This document shows positions 1 through 6,865 of a stretch of 11,231 nt of DNA, piece after piece. The notes under the pieces were generated by a model, which was not told the DNA's origin, searched no databases, and worked only from the letters and a program-made list of their open reading frames with translations. This DNA is from an uncultured Shinella sp. (GTDB lineage Bacteria; Pseudomonadota; Alphaproteobacteria; Rhizobiales; Rhizobiaceae): NCBI GenBank assembly GCA_946481465.1, contig CAMLOC010000043.1, positions 1 through 11,231 on the forward strand, written 5' to 3'. The stretch's first letter is position 1. Every line of letters starts with the position of its first letter. Made by a program: the position numbers and the translations under genes.

Positions 1-90
1 GGCGAGATCACCGCCTTCGCCTTCCGTCCCTCGCAGGCCTCGCTCAACGGCGCGGTGCTCGACGTGAACGGCGGCAGCTACATGAGGTAA
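1..90 (+). CDS. Short-chain dehydrogenase/reductase, C-terminal fragment (cut by window edge)
   Basis: Only the last 29 codons are present, in frame from base 1 to the TAA at 88-90. The end reads LNGAVLDVNGGSYMR, the typical close of a classical SDR: the (L/I)xGxxxxVDGG-like segment that packs near the nucleotide and substrate site. The catalytic Ser-Tyr-Lys and the Rossmann fold lie upstream of the window, so the substrate cannot be inferred. The gene is followed after six bases by a second SDR gene on the same strand, so the two are almost certainly co-transcribed. The stop region (GAGG at 84-87) doubles as the likely ribosome binding site of the next gene, suggesting translational coupling. 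The family assignment is fairly secure; a specific function is not possible. Confidence 0.8.
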   Translation, partial: GEITAFAFRPSQASLNGAVLDVNGGSYMR

Positions 91-96
91 ATTCCC

Positions 97-849
97 ATGC
101 GTTTCAAGGACAAGGTCGTCATCGTCACCGGGGCTGCCGGCGGCATCGGAGGGGCGATCAGCGCCCGCTTCGCCGCCGAGGGCGCGGAGGTCGTCGTCAC
201 CGACATGAACGGCGAGGGCGCTGAGGCGACCGCCGCGCAGATCATCGCCGAAGGCGGCAGGGCGCGCGCCTTCGCCAGCGACATCTCGGCTGCCGAAGGT
301 TGCCGGGCGATCGTCGAGAGCGTCATCGCCACCGAAGGGCGCATCGACGTCCTGTGCAACAATGCCGGCATCAACCGCCGCGGCAACCTGCTGGCGCTGA
401 CGCCGGAGGACTGGCGCCTCAGCTTCGCGGTCAATGTCGACGCGATGTTCCATCTCTGCCAGGCGGCGCTGCCGCATATGGTGGCGGCGGGCGGCGGCGC
501 CATCGTCAACACCGCCTCGCAATGGGGCCTGCATCCGGCGCCCAACCACATCGCCTACAATGTCACGAAGGCGGCCGTGGCGAGCTTCACGCAGAACCTT
601 GCCCGCGACTACGCGCCGGACAGGATCCGCGTCAACGCCGTCTGCCCGGGCGAGATCCACACGCCGATGCTGGAGGCCGGGGTGAAGCGTTCGGGCCGCA
701 CCATCGCCGATCTCGACAGGCTGGTGCCCTTCGGCCGCATCGGCAGGCCGGAGGAGGTCGCCGCCCTTGTTGCGTTCCTCGCCTCGAACGAGGCCGCGTT
801 CATGTGCGGCTCGCTGGTGGAGATCACTGGGGCGCAGGCGGTCGCCTGA
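97..849 (+). CDS. SDR-family NAD(P)-dependent oxidoreductase (FabG-like)
   Basis: This 250-residue protein is a complete classical SDR, the usual length for the family. It shows the glycine-rich nucleotide-binding motif TGAAGGIG at residues 11-18, NNAG at 88-91, a structural Asn at 113 (NVD), and the catalytic Ser141, Tyr154 and Lys158 (YxxxK), followed by PG at 184-185. An acidic residue after the second strand (Asp36 in VVVTD) favours NAD over NADP, but this is an inference. The ATG at 97 has GAGG nine bases upstream, overlapping the stop of the preceding SDR gene. The C-terminus (residues 239-250) is less canonical than usual, ending SLVEITGAQAVA rather than in the common VDGG form. The tandem SDR pair suggests a sugar, polyol or hydroxy-acid oxidation pathway, but the substrate is unknown. 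Its 3' end faces the regulator gene with only nine bases between the stops. Confidence 0.88.
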   Translation: MRFKDKVVIVTGAAGGIGGAISARFAAEGAEVVVTDMNGEGAEATAAQIIAEGGRARAFASDISAAEGCRAIVESVIATEGRIDVLCNNAGINRRGNLLALTPEDWRLSFAVNVDAMFHLCQAALPHMVAAGGGAIVNTASQWGLHPAPNHIAYNVTKAAVASFTQNLARDYAPDRIRVNAVCPGEIHTPMLEAGVKRSGRTIADLDRLVPFGRIGRPEEVAALVAFLASNEAAFMCGSLVEITGAQAVA

Positions 850-858
850 GGGCGGCCG

Positions 859-1935
859 TCAGGAATGGCTGCGCAGGAAGTTCTTCACGGTCTTCACCAC
901 GCCGGGATCGGAAACCGAATAGCCGGGCAGGGTGCCGATCGCGCGGCGATATTCCGGCCCGCTGATGATGTCGATCAGCCGCTTGGTGACGTTGGAGCGA
1001 AGCACCGGCTCGCGACAGACGAAGAAATAGTCTTCCGTGACGACGTGGATGAAGTCGAGATCGAACTGGACCGCCGCCGCCTCGACGCCGAAGCCGGCAT
1101 CGGCCATGCCGCGGGCGACATGGGCGGCGACGGCCGCATGGGTCAGCTCCACGTTCTGGTAGCCGGTGATGACGCGGCCGTCGATCTTCTCCTGCGTCAG
1201 GAGATGTTCCAGGAGGGTGCGCGTGCCCGAGCCGTGATCGCGGTTGACGAAGGTGATGCGCGGATCGCGCAGCGCGTCGAGGCCGGTGATGGCCAGCGGG
1301 TTGCCGCGCTTGACCATCAGCCCCATGTCGCGCGTCACGAAGCCGATGATGCGGAACACGTCCGGATCGAGCCAGGCCTTGAAGGCCGCGGCGGCGCGGC
1401 GGCGCAGCGCATCGTGCGGCAGGTGGATGGCGGCGAGCTCGCATTCCTTCGCCATCAGGGAATCCAGCGAGGCCTGGTTGGTCATGTAGCGCAGGTCGAC
1501 GCCGAGATCCGGCTCGTGCAGCAGGAATTCCCGCAGCTTCGCGATGGCGAAGCCGTGGCTGGCGTGGATGCGGATCGACGGCGGCACCCGCGGCAGGAGG
1601 CTCGCCAGCTCCATCTCCAGTTCCTGCGCGATATTGTGCAGCTGCGGGCCGAGGCGCGCCTTCAGGTGCTGCTCGGCCCATACCAGCTTGCCGCCGAGCG
1701 CGGTCAGCTGCGTGCCCTTGCCCCGGTGGCGCTCCACCAGCGGTTCGCCGAAGAAGGACGACCATTTGTCGACGAGGTTCCAGGCGTGCCGATAGGACAT
1801 GCCGGCATTGACGGCGGCGGTCGCAAGCGTTCCCGATGCCTGGATCTCGCTCAAAAAGCTCAGCAGGACGCGCATCGAATGCGGGGAGCGATCGTTGGTG
1901 AAATGCCACGTCGGCTCGATGTTTATTCTTACCAT
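859..1935 (-). CDS. Transcriptional regulator: ModE/LysR-like winged helix plus molybdate-binding-protein-like domain; likely formate dehydrogenase regulator
   Basis: This is a 358-residue protein. Residues about 25-90 form a winged helix-turn-helix of the ModE/LysR type (GTLATAAVNAGMSYRHAWNLV at about 35-55, then a wing with GKGTQLTALG at 72-81). A linker helix follows at about 85-115. Residues about 120-345 resemble a periplasmic molybdate-binding-type fold used as a cytoplasmic sensor: NRDHGSGTRTLL at 231-242 and THAAVAAHVARGMADAGFG at 265-283 are hallmark segments. There is no signal peptide. Proteins of this build sit beside molybdenum formate dehydrogenase operons, and an LysR-type FdsR is known next to fds in Cupriavidus, so control of the neighbouring fds operon by formate, molybdate or a related anion is a reasonable inference. 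The ATG at 1935 lacks a clear Shine-Dalgarno; Met21 (base 1875) is the alternative. I prefer 1935 because the preceding RINIEPTWHF segment looks like a conserved first strand. Confidence 0.8.
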   Translation of the reverse strand: MVRINIEPTWHFTNDRSPHSMRVLLSFLSEIQASGTLATAAVNAGMSYRHAWNLVDKWSSFFGEPLVERHRGKGTQLTALGGKLVWAEQHLKARLGPQLHNIAQELEMELASLLPRVPPSIRIHASHGFAIAKLREFLLHEPDLGVDLRYMTNQASLDSLMAKECELAAIHLPHDALRRRAAAAFKAWLDPDVFRIIGFVTRDMGLMVKRGNPLAITGLDALRDPRITFVNRDHGSGTRTLLEHLLTQEKIDGRVITGYQNVELTHAAVAAHVARGMADAGFGVEAAAVQFDLDFIHVVTEDYFFVCREPVLRSNVTKRLIDIISGPEYRRAIGTLPGYSVSDPGVVKTVKNFLRSHS

Positions 1936-1973
1936 TCGGGTATCACCCCGGCGCGATGGGACCTGACGGGTCT

Positions 1974-2002
1974 ATCTGACAGGCTCCCGCGCCGGTCGTC
2001 AA
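1974..2002 (-). promoter_or_regulatory. Candidate promoter of the regulator gene
   Basis: On the minus strand TTGACG (2002-1997) lies 17 bases before TCAGAT (1979-1974), about 38 bases upstream of the regulator ATG. The -35 match is good and the -10 weak, so this is only a candidate. The -35 is embedded in the inverted repeat CCGGT-CGTCA-ACCGG at 1992-2006, which could be an operator for autoregulation. Confidence 0.3.
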
Positions 2003-2051
2003 CCGGAACGCGGATGAAACCGGCGGTCGCGGCACGCCGCTCCGCCGGGAG

Positions 2052-2082
2052 GGCGGCCACGCGGAAAACCCTCGTGGCCGCC
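2052..2082 (-). terminator. Hairpin terminator of the fds-transporter operon
   Basis: GGCGGCCACG (2052-2061) and CGTGGCCGCC (2073-2082) form a perfect 10-bp stem around an 11-base loop, starting six bases after the stop of the 41-codon gene. There is no clear U-tract, which is common for terminators in GC-rich alphaproteobacteria. The position between the operon's last gene and the regulator's likely promoter supports transcription termination or 3'-end stabilisation. Confidence 0.6.
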
Positions 2083-2088
2083 ATGGCG

Positions 2089-2214
2089 CTACTGGAACAG
2101 CTTGGCTGCGTTGAGCAGCGTCTGCGAGATTCCCGCCAGCAGCGGGATGCCCACGAAGGCCCAGGCCAGGGCGATCACGAACGGGGGCGTCTTTCTGGTG
2201 TCGTCGCTCTGCAT
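2089..2214 (-). CDS. 41-residue single-span membrane protein, OFA transporter small partner
   Basis: A 41-codon gene reads ATG at 2214 to TAG at 2089. The protein begins with a charged stretch (MQSDDTRKTPP), then has one hydrophobic helix at about residues 12-34 (FVIALAWAFVGIPLLAGI and onward) and ends LNAAKLFQ. A textbook Shine-Dalgarno AGGGAGGA (2228-2221) lies six bases before the ATG and overlaps the TGA of the transporter gene, so translation is probably coupled. Very short single-span proteins encoded directly after oxalate/formate-antiporter-family MFS genes are annotated as MFS transporter small subunits, and this one fits in size, topology and position. A role in stabilising or modulating the transporter is inference. 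The N-in or N-out orientation cannot be settled from the sequence; the positive charges (Arg7, Lys8) before the helix favour a cytoplasmic N-terminus. Confidence 0.8.
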   Translation of the reverse strand: MQSDDTRKTPPFVIALAWAFVGIPLLAGISQTLLNAAKLFQ

Positions 2215-2227
2215 TGCGTGTCCTCCC

Positions 2228-3661
2228 TCAGGCTTTCGCGGTTTGCGAGGCGGCGGGCGACAGGCCGGCGCCGTCCGGTTCGCTCTTCATGTGATACCGC
2301 TGGTCGACGGCCTTTACGAAGAAGTTGCAGATGAAGCCGACGACCAGCAGCCCCGCCATGATGTACATGGTGACGTTGTAGGCCTGCGCGTTCGGAATGC
2401 CGTGGGTGATGTTGTATTCGCGGATGTAGTTGATGAGGACGGGGCCGACGATCCCGGCCGCCGACCAGGCGGTCAGGAGAATGCCGTGGATGGCCCCGAC
2501 ATAGCGCGTGCCGAACATGTCGCGCAGATAGGCCGGCACCGTCGAGAAGCCGCCGCCATACATGCTCACGATGATGAGGAAGCAGCAGACGAACAGGACC
2601 ACATTGCCGGTTCCCCCGGCGAAGGGCACGGTGACGTAGAGGATGAAACCCAGTGTCATGTAGACGAAGTAGGTGTTGCGCCGGCCGATGAAGTCCGACA
2701 GCGAGGCCCAGCAGAAGCGGCCGCCCATGTTGAACACGCTCATCAGGCCGACGAGGCCGGCGGCGGCGATGGCGGTGATCTGGCCGGGGAACATCTCCTG
2801 GCTCATGGCCGAGGCCTGCCCCAAAACGCCGATGCCGGCGGTGGTGTTGAGGAACAGCACGCACCAGATCAGCCAGAACTGCGGCGTCTTGACCGCGTCG
2901 TAGACATAGACGTCGTTCTTGGTGATGAGCTTGGTGGGCGTGGCGGGGGCGACATAGCCTTCCGGCTTCCAGCCCGGGGCCGGGACGCGCACGATCACCG
3001 CCCCCACCATCATGAACACGAAGTAGCCGAGACCGAGCGTGATGAAGGTCCACAGCACGCCGACATCGCTTGTGGTCGCGAACCTGTTCATCAGCCAGAC
3101 GGAGAGCGGCGAGGCGATCATCGCGCCGCCGCCGAAGCCCATGATGGCCATGCCCGTCGCCATGCCGGGACGGTCGGGGAACCATTTCATCAGCGTGGAG
3201 ACCGGCGAGATATAGCCGATGCCGAGGGCGCAGCCGCCGATCACGCCATAGCCGAGATAGATGATCCACAGATTGTGGACATGGACGCCGAAGGCGGAGA
3301 TGAGGAAGCCGGCCGCCCAGCAGCAGCCCGCGGTGAACATCGCCTTGCGCGGGCCGCCCTCCTCGACCCAGCGGCCGAACACCGCGGCCGAAATGCCGAG
3401 GAACACCATCGCGATCGAGAAGATCCAGCCGAGGTCGGTCAGCTTCCAGTCGTCGGGCGTCGATTCCGTGATGCCGAGCAGCTTGGTCATCGGCAGGTTG
3501 AAGACGCTGAACGCATAGGCCTGGCCGATGCACAGATGGACGCAAAGGGCCGCCGGCGGCACCATCCATCGGCTGTAGCCGGGCTTGGCTATGGTGTGCT
3601 TCCGGTCCAGGAACGGAAGCAGCGATCCCGAACCGGGACCGGCAGTGTTGGTGTTGGTCAT
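2228..3661 (-). CDS. Oxalate/formate antiporter (OFA) family MFS transporter
   Basis: This 477-residue inner-membrane protein has about 12 predicted membrane segments. It carries OFA-family signatures: HLCIGQAYAFSVF at 42-54, the glycine-rich LGYGVIGGCALGIGYISP at 136-153, KWFPDRPGMATGMAIMGFG at 159-177, and MFS loop motifs near 89-108 and, in the second half, NMGGRFCWASLSDFIGRR at 311-328. OFA members exchange carboxylates such as oxalate and formate. Location in the same operon as a formate dehydrogenase suggests formate uptake or oxalate/formate exchange, but substrate and direction are inferred. The ATG at 3661 is preceded by TAGGAGGAGGG six bases away, a very strong ribosome binding site. 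The gene follows fdsD after 76 bases, the widest gap inside the operon, and its TGA overlaps the ribosome binding site of the 41-codon gene. Confidence 0.88.
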   Translation of the reverse strand: MTNTNTAGPGSGSLLPFLDRKHTIAKPGYSRWMVPPAALCVHLCIGQAYAFSVFNLPMTKLLGITESTPDDWKLTDLGWIFSIAMVFLGISAAVFGRWVEEGGPRKAMFTAGCCWAAGFLISAFGVHVHNLWIIYLGYGVIGGCALGIGYISPVSTLMKWFPDRPGMATGMAIMGFGGGAMIASPLSVWLMNRFATTSDVGVLWTFITLGLGYFVFMMVGAVIVRVPAPGWKPEGYVAPATPTKLITKNDVYVYDAVKTPQFWLIWCVLFLNTTAGIGVLGQASAMSQEMFPGQITAIAAAGLVGLMSVFNMGGRFCWASLSDFIGRRNTYFVYMTLGFILYVTVPFAGGTGNVVLFVCCFLIIVSMYGGGFSTVPAYLRDMFGTRYVGAIHGILLTAWSAAGIVGPVLINYIREYNITHGIPNAQAYNVTMYIMAGLLVVGFICNFFVKAVDQRYHMKSEPDGAGLSPAASQTAKA

Positions 3662-3721
3662 GAGGTTCCCTCCTCCTAAGACTTGCTCTCAGTTGTTGTT
3701 CTGGTGGTCTGTCCCGGCGCG

Positions 3722-3735
3722 GCGGTTCACACCGC
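3722..3735 (-). other. Small GNRA-loop hairpin after fdsD
   Basis: On the minus strand GCGGT-GTGA-ACCGC forms a 5-bp stem closed by a GTGA tetraloop, starting two bases after the fdsD stop. An alternative pairing GCGCGG/CCGCGC uses flanking bases. No U-tract follows, so it is more likely an mRNA-processing or stability element inside the operon than a full terminator. Confidence 0.35.
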
Positions 3736-3737
3736 GC

Positions 3738-3971
3738 TCATGCCGTTGCCGCTGCCGTCCTTTCCGCGGCGATCGCCTCCACTGCCTTGCGGGCGGCGGG
3801 CGCAAGCCCCTCGCCGCCTGCCTCGATATGGGCGCAGATCCGTTCGATCATGCGCGGCTCCCAGAATTTGCGCAGGTGGTCGGCCACGTCGCTCGCCACC
3901 CTGTCCTTGCTCTGGGTGGCGAAGAACTGCTCGATCTGGTTGGCCATGGTGATGAGCTTGTCGGGGTCCAT
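3738..3971 (-). CDS. fdsD: Formate dehydrogenase delta subunit FdsD
   Basis: This 77-residue protein matches the small FdsD family: MDPDKLITMANQIEQFFATQ at the start, then a conserved central DHLRKFWEPRM (residues 31-41), followed by an amphipathic, alanine-rich helical tail. It has no cysteines, so it binds no Fe-S cluster. FdsD proteins are found only with FdsGBA-type NAD-dependent formate dehydrogenases; in Rhodobacter capsulatus FdsD is part of the purified complex and in other species it is treated as an assembly or stability factor. The ATG at 3971 lies 18 bases after the fdsA stop and has a strong GGAGGAGGAAGG ribosome binding site. In many species fdsC (FdhD-type sulfurtransferase) lies between fdsA and fdsD; here it is missing. 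Confidence 0.9.
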   Translation of the reverse strand: MDPDKLITMANQIEQFFATQSKDRVASDVADHLRKFWEPRMIERICAHIEAGGEGLAPAARKAVEAIAAERTAAATA

Positions 3972-3989
3972 CGATCCTTCCTCCTCCTG

Positions 3990-6854
3990 CTATTCCGCGG
4001 CCTCGGAGGGCGCCACCCTCCGGCTTTTCTCCGAGAAGGCGCTGTACTCCTCCTGCCACTCGGACCGCCCGTTGGAGAGCGAGACCTGCACCGCCGTGCA
4101 CTTGTATTCCGGACAGTTCGTCGCCCAGTCCGAGGCGTCGGTGGTCACGACGTTCGCCTGGGTATCGGGGTGATGGAACGTCGTGTAGACGACGCCCGGC
4201 GCGACGCGGTCGGTGACGAGGGCGCGAAGGGTCGTGTCGCCGGCGCGGCTTCCCAGCTTCACCCATGTCCCCGTCGCGATGCCGCGCTCCTCCGCGTCGT
4301 GCGGGTGGATTTCGAGCAGGTCCTCGTCGTGCCAGACCACGTTGCCGGTGCGGCGCGTCTGCGCGCCGACATTGTACTGGCTGAGGATACGGCCGGTTGT
4401 GAGCAGCAGGGGAAAGCGCGGGCCGACGCGCTCGTTGCTGGCGAAATACTCCGTCACCATGAAGTTGCCCTTGCCGCGGACGAAGTCGCCGACATGCATC
4501 ACCGGCGTGCCGTTCGGCGCCTTCTCGTTGCAGGGCCACTGGATCGAGCCCATCTCCTCCAGCCTTGCGAAGCTGACGCCGGCGAAGGTCGGGGTCAGCC
4601 GGGCGATCTCGTCCATGATCTGCGCGGGATGGTCGTAGTGCATCGGGTAGCCGAGCGCGTTGCTGAGCGCCACCGTGACCTCCCAGTCCGCCATGCCGGC
4701 CCTGGGTTCGATCACCTTGCGAATGAGCTGGATGCGCCGCTCCGCATTGATGAAGGTGCCGTCCTTTTCGAGGAAGGTGGCGCCGGGCAGGAAGACATGC
4801 GCATAGTTCGCCGTCTCGTTGAGGAACAGGTCCTGGATGACGACGCATTCCATCGCTTCCAGCCCCGCCGCGACGTGCCGCGCGTCGGGATCGGACTGCA
4901 TGATGTCCTCGCCCTGGACGTAGAGGCCCATGAAGGTGCCGTCGACGGCCGCGTCCATCATGTTGTTGACGCGCAGGCCCGGCTCCTTGGCCAGCGGCGT
5001 GTTCCAGTCGACCTCGAACATCCGGCGCACGCCCTCGTCGGCGACGTGGCGATAGCCGGAGAATTCATGCGGGAACGAGCCCATGTCGCAGGAGCCCTGC
5101 ACGTTGTTCTGGCCGCGCAGCGGATTGACGCCGACGCCCGAGCGGCCGACATTACCGGTCGCCATGGCGAGGTTGGCGATGGCCATCACCGCGGTCGAGC
5201 CCTGGCTGTGCTCGGTGACGCCGAGGCCGTAATAGATCGCCGCGTTGCCGCCGGTGGCGTAGAGCCGCGCGGCGCCGCGGATGTCGTCGGCGGCAACGCC
5301 CGTGACGGCCGCCATCTCCTCCGGGCTGTAGCGCGGCTGGGAGACGAACTCCGCCCAGTCCTGGAAGGCCGCCCAGTCGCAGCGCTCGCGCACGAAGGTC
5401 TCGTCGATCAGGCCCTCGGTCACGATGACATGGGCGAGCGCGTTGAGGATGGCGACATTGGTGCCCGGCAGCGTCGGCAGGTGATAGGCCGCCTCGATAT
5501 GTGGCGAGCGGACGAGGTTGGTGCGCCGCGGGTCGATGACGATCAGCCTGGCGCCCTGGCGCAGGCGCTGCTTCATGCGCGAGGCGAAGACCGGATGGGC
5601 GTCCGACGGGTTGGCGCCGATCACCAGCATCACGTCGGTCTCTTCGACGGAATCGAAGTCCTGCGTGCCGGCCGAGGTGCCGAAGGTCTTGCCGAGCCCG
5701 TAGCCGGTCGGCGAATGACAGACGCGCGCGCAGGTGTCGACATTGTTGTTGCCGAAGCCGGCGCGCACCAGCTTCTGCACGAGGAACGTCTCCTCGTCCG
5801 TACAGCGCGACGAGGTCAGCGCGCCGACGGAGCGCGTGCCGTATTTCGCCTGGATGCGCTTGAACTCGGCGGCGGCGTGGCTTATCGCCTCCTCCCAGCT
5901 CACCTCGCGCCAGGGATCGGTGATCCGCGCGCGGATCATGGGGTTGAGGATGCGGTCGCGGTGGTTGGTGTAGCCCCAGGCGAAACGGCCCTTGACACAG
6001 GAATGGCCGTGATTGGCCTGCCCGTCCTTCCAGGGGACCATGCGCACGACCTCGTCGCCCTTCATCTCCACCTTGAAGGAGCAGCCGACGCCGCAATAGG
6101 CGCAGGTGGTGATCTGCGACCATTCGGGCTTGCCCATGTCCAGCACGGTCTTCTCACGCAGCGAGCCGGTCGGGCAGGCCTGCACGCAGGCCCCGCACGA
6201 CACGCAGTCGGATTCGAGGAAGGATTGATCGCTGCCGGCGGCCATCAGCGAGCCGAAGCCGCGGCCCGTGATGGTAAGCGCGAAGGTGCCCTGCACGTCC
6301 TCGCAGGCCCGCACGCAGCGCGAGCAGACGATGCACTGCGCCGGGTCGTAGGTGAAATAAGGGTTGGACTGGTCGATGCCGGTGTCGCGGTGCTTGACCG
6401 CGTCGAAGCCGTAGCGCACCTCTTCCAGGCTCACGGCGGCGGCCACCTCCAGAAGGTCGCCGCCGCGCTCGCCGTCCGGTTCGAGCGAGGTCACCGGATG
6501 GTCGGAGACGTAGAGTTCCATCACGCCCTTGCGCAGGCGGTCGAGGCGCTCGGAGCGCGTGACGACCGTCATGCCTTCCGCAACCGGCGTGGTGCAGGAG
6601 GCGGGCGTCCCGGCGCGGCCCTCGATCTCGACGAGACAGATGCGGCACGAGCCGAACGCGTCGAGCATGTCGGTGGCGCACAGCTTGGGGATCTCGGTGC
6701 CGATCTCCATCGCCGCGCGCATGATCGAGGTGCCGGCGGCGACGGTCGCCGTGCGCCCGTCAATGGTCAGCGTCACCATGTCCGCCGCCTTCGAGGCCGG
6801 CGTGCCGTAGTCGGTTTCCTCGATCAGCCCGCGGGCCTCTTGTCCCTTTGCCAT
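3990..6854 (-). CDS. fdsA: NAD-dependent formate dehydrogenase alpha subunit, Mo/W-bis-MGD catalytic subunit FdsA
   Basis: FdsA oxidises formate to CO2 and passes electrons to FdsB. It has 954 residues, the normal family length. An N-terminal [2Fe-2S] ferredoxin-like domain has Cys59, Cys70, Cys73 and Cys87. Two [4Fe-4S] sites use Cys174/177/180/184 and Cys217/220/223/227, and the proximal cluster uses Cys251/254/258/286. The metal ligand is Cys379 with the neighbouring His380, and Arg580 lies in NPLRGQNN; these correspond to Cys386, His387 and Arg587 of the R. capsulatus enzyme. A molybdopterin-dinucleotide-binding domain occupies about 820-925. Selenocysteine is not used. The usual His-Cys3 cluster site is degenerate: His119 remains but Ser123, Pro126 and Gly132 stand where cysteines are expected. 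The ATG at 6854 is chosen for its AAAGGAG site and the plausible N-terminus; the open frame runs on to 7097, but that part is the shadow of fdsB. No twin-arginine signal, so cytoplasmic. Confidence 0.95.
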   Translation of the reverse strand: MAKGQEARGLIEETDYGTPASKAADMVTLTIDGRTATVAAGTSIMRAAMEIGTEIPKLCATDMLDAFGSCRICLVEIEGRAGTPASCTTPVAEGMTVVTRSERLDRLRKGVMELYVSDHPVTSLEPDGERGGDLLEVAAAVSLEEVRYGFDAVKHRDTGIDQSNPYFTYDPAQCIVCSRCVRACEDVQGTFALTITGRGFGSLMAAGSDQSFLESDCVSCGACVQACPTGSLREKTVLDMGKPEWSQITTCAYCGVGCSFKVEMKGDEVVRMVPWKDGQANHGHSCVKGRFAWGYTNHRDRILNPMIRARITDPWREVSWEEAISHAAAEFKRIQAKYGTRSVGALTSSRCTDEETFLVQKLVRAGFGNNNVDTCARVCHSPTGYGLGKTFGTSAGTQDFDSVEETDVMLVIGANPSDAHPVFASRMKQRLRQGARLIVIDPRRTNLVRSPHIEAAYHLPTLPGTNVAILNALAHVIVTEGLIDETFVRERCDWAAFQDWAEFVSQPRYSPEEMAAVTGVAADDIRGAARLYATGGNAAIYYGLGVTEHSQGSTAVMAIANLAMATGNVGRSGVGVNPLRGQNNVQGSCDMGSFPHEFSGYRHVADEGVRRMFEVDWNTPLAKEPGLRVNNMMDAAVDGTFMGLYVQGEDIMQSDPDARHVAAGLEAMECVVIQDLFLNETANYAHVFLPGATFLEKDGTFINAERRIQLIRKVIEPRAGMADWEVTVALSNALGYPMHYDHPAQIMDEIARLTPTFAGVSFARLEEMGSIQWPCNEKAPNGTPVMHVGDFVRGKGNFMVTEYFASNERVGPRFPLLLTTGRILSQYNVGAQTRRTGNVVWHDEDLLEIHPHDAEERGIATGTWVKLGSRAGDTTLRALVTDRVAPGVVYTTFHHPDTQANVVTTDASDWATNCPEYKCTAVQVSLSNGRSEWQEEYSAFSEKSRRVAPSEAAE

Positions 6855-6865
6855 CGCATGCTCCT

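Noticed and set aside
865..2334. 489-codon plus-strand frame opposite the regulator
   Set aside because: It is the antisense shadow of the regulator gene and runs through an intergenic region and into the transporter gene; no domain is recognisable.
2102..3679. 525-codon plus-strand frame opposite the OFA transporter
   Set aside because: It shows low-complexity Asp/His/Ala/Glu-rich translation and no ribosome binding site, while the minus-strand frame is a clear transporter.
3722..3735. Strong terminator between fdsD and the transporter gene
   Set aside because: The stem is only five base pairs, no U-tract follows, and the downstream gene has no clear promoter of its own in the 76-base gap. 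It is kept only as a small hairpin.
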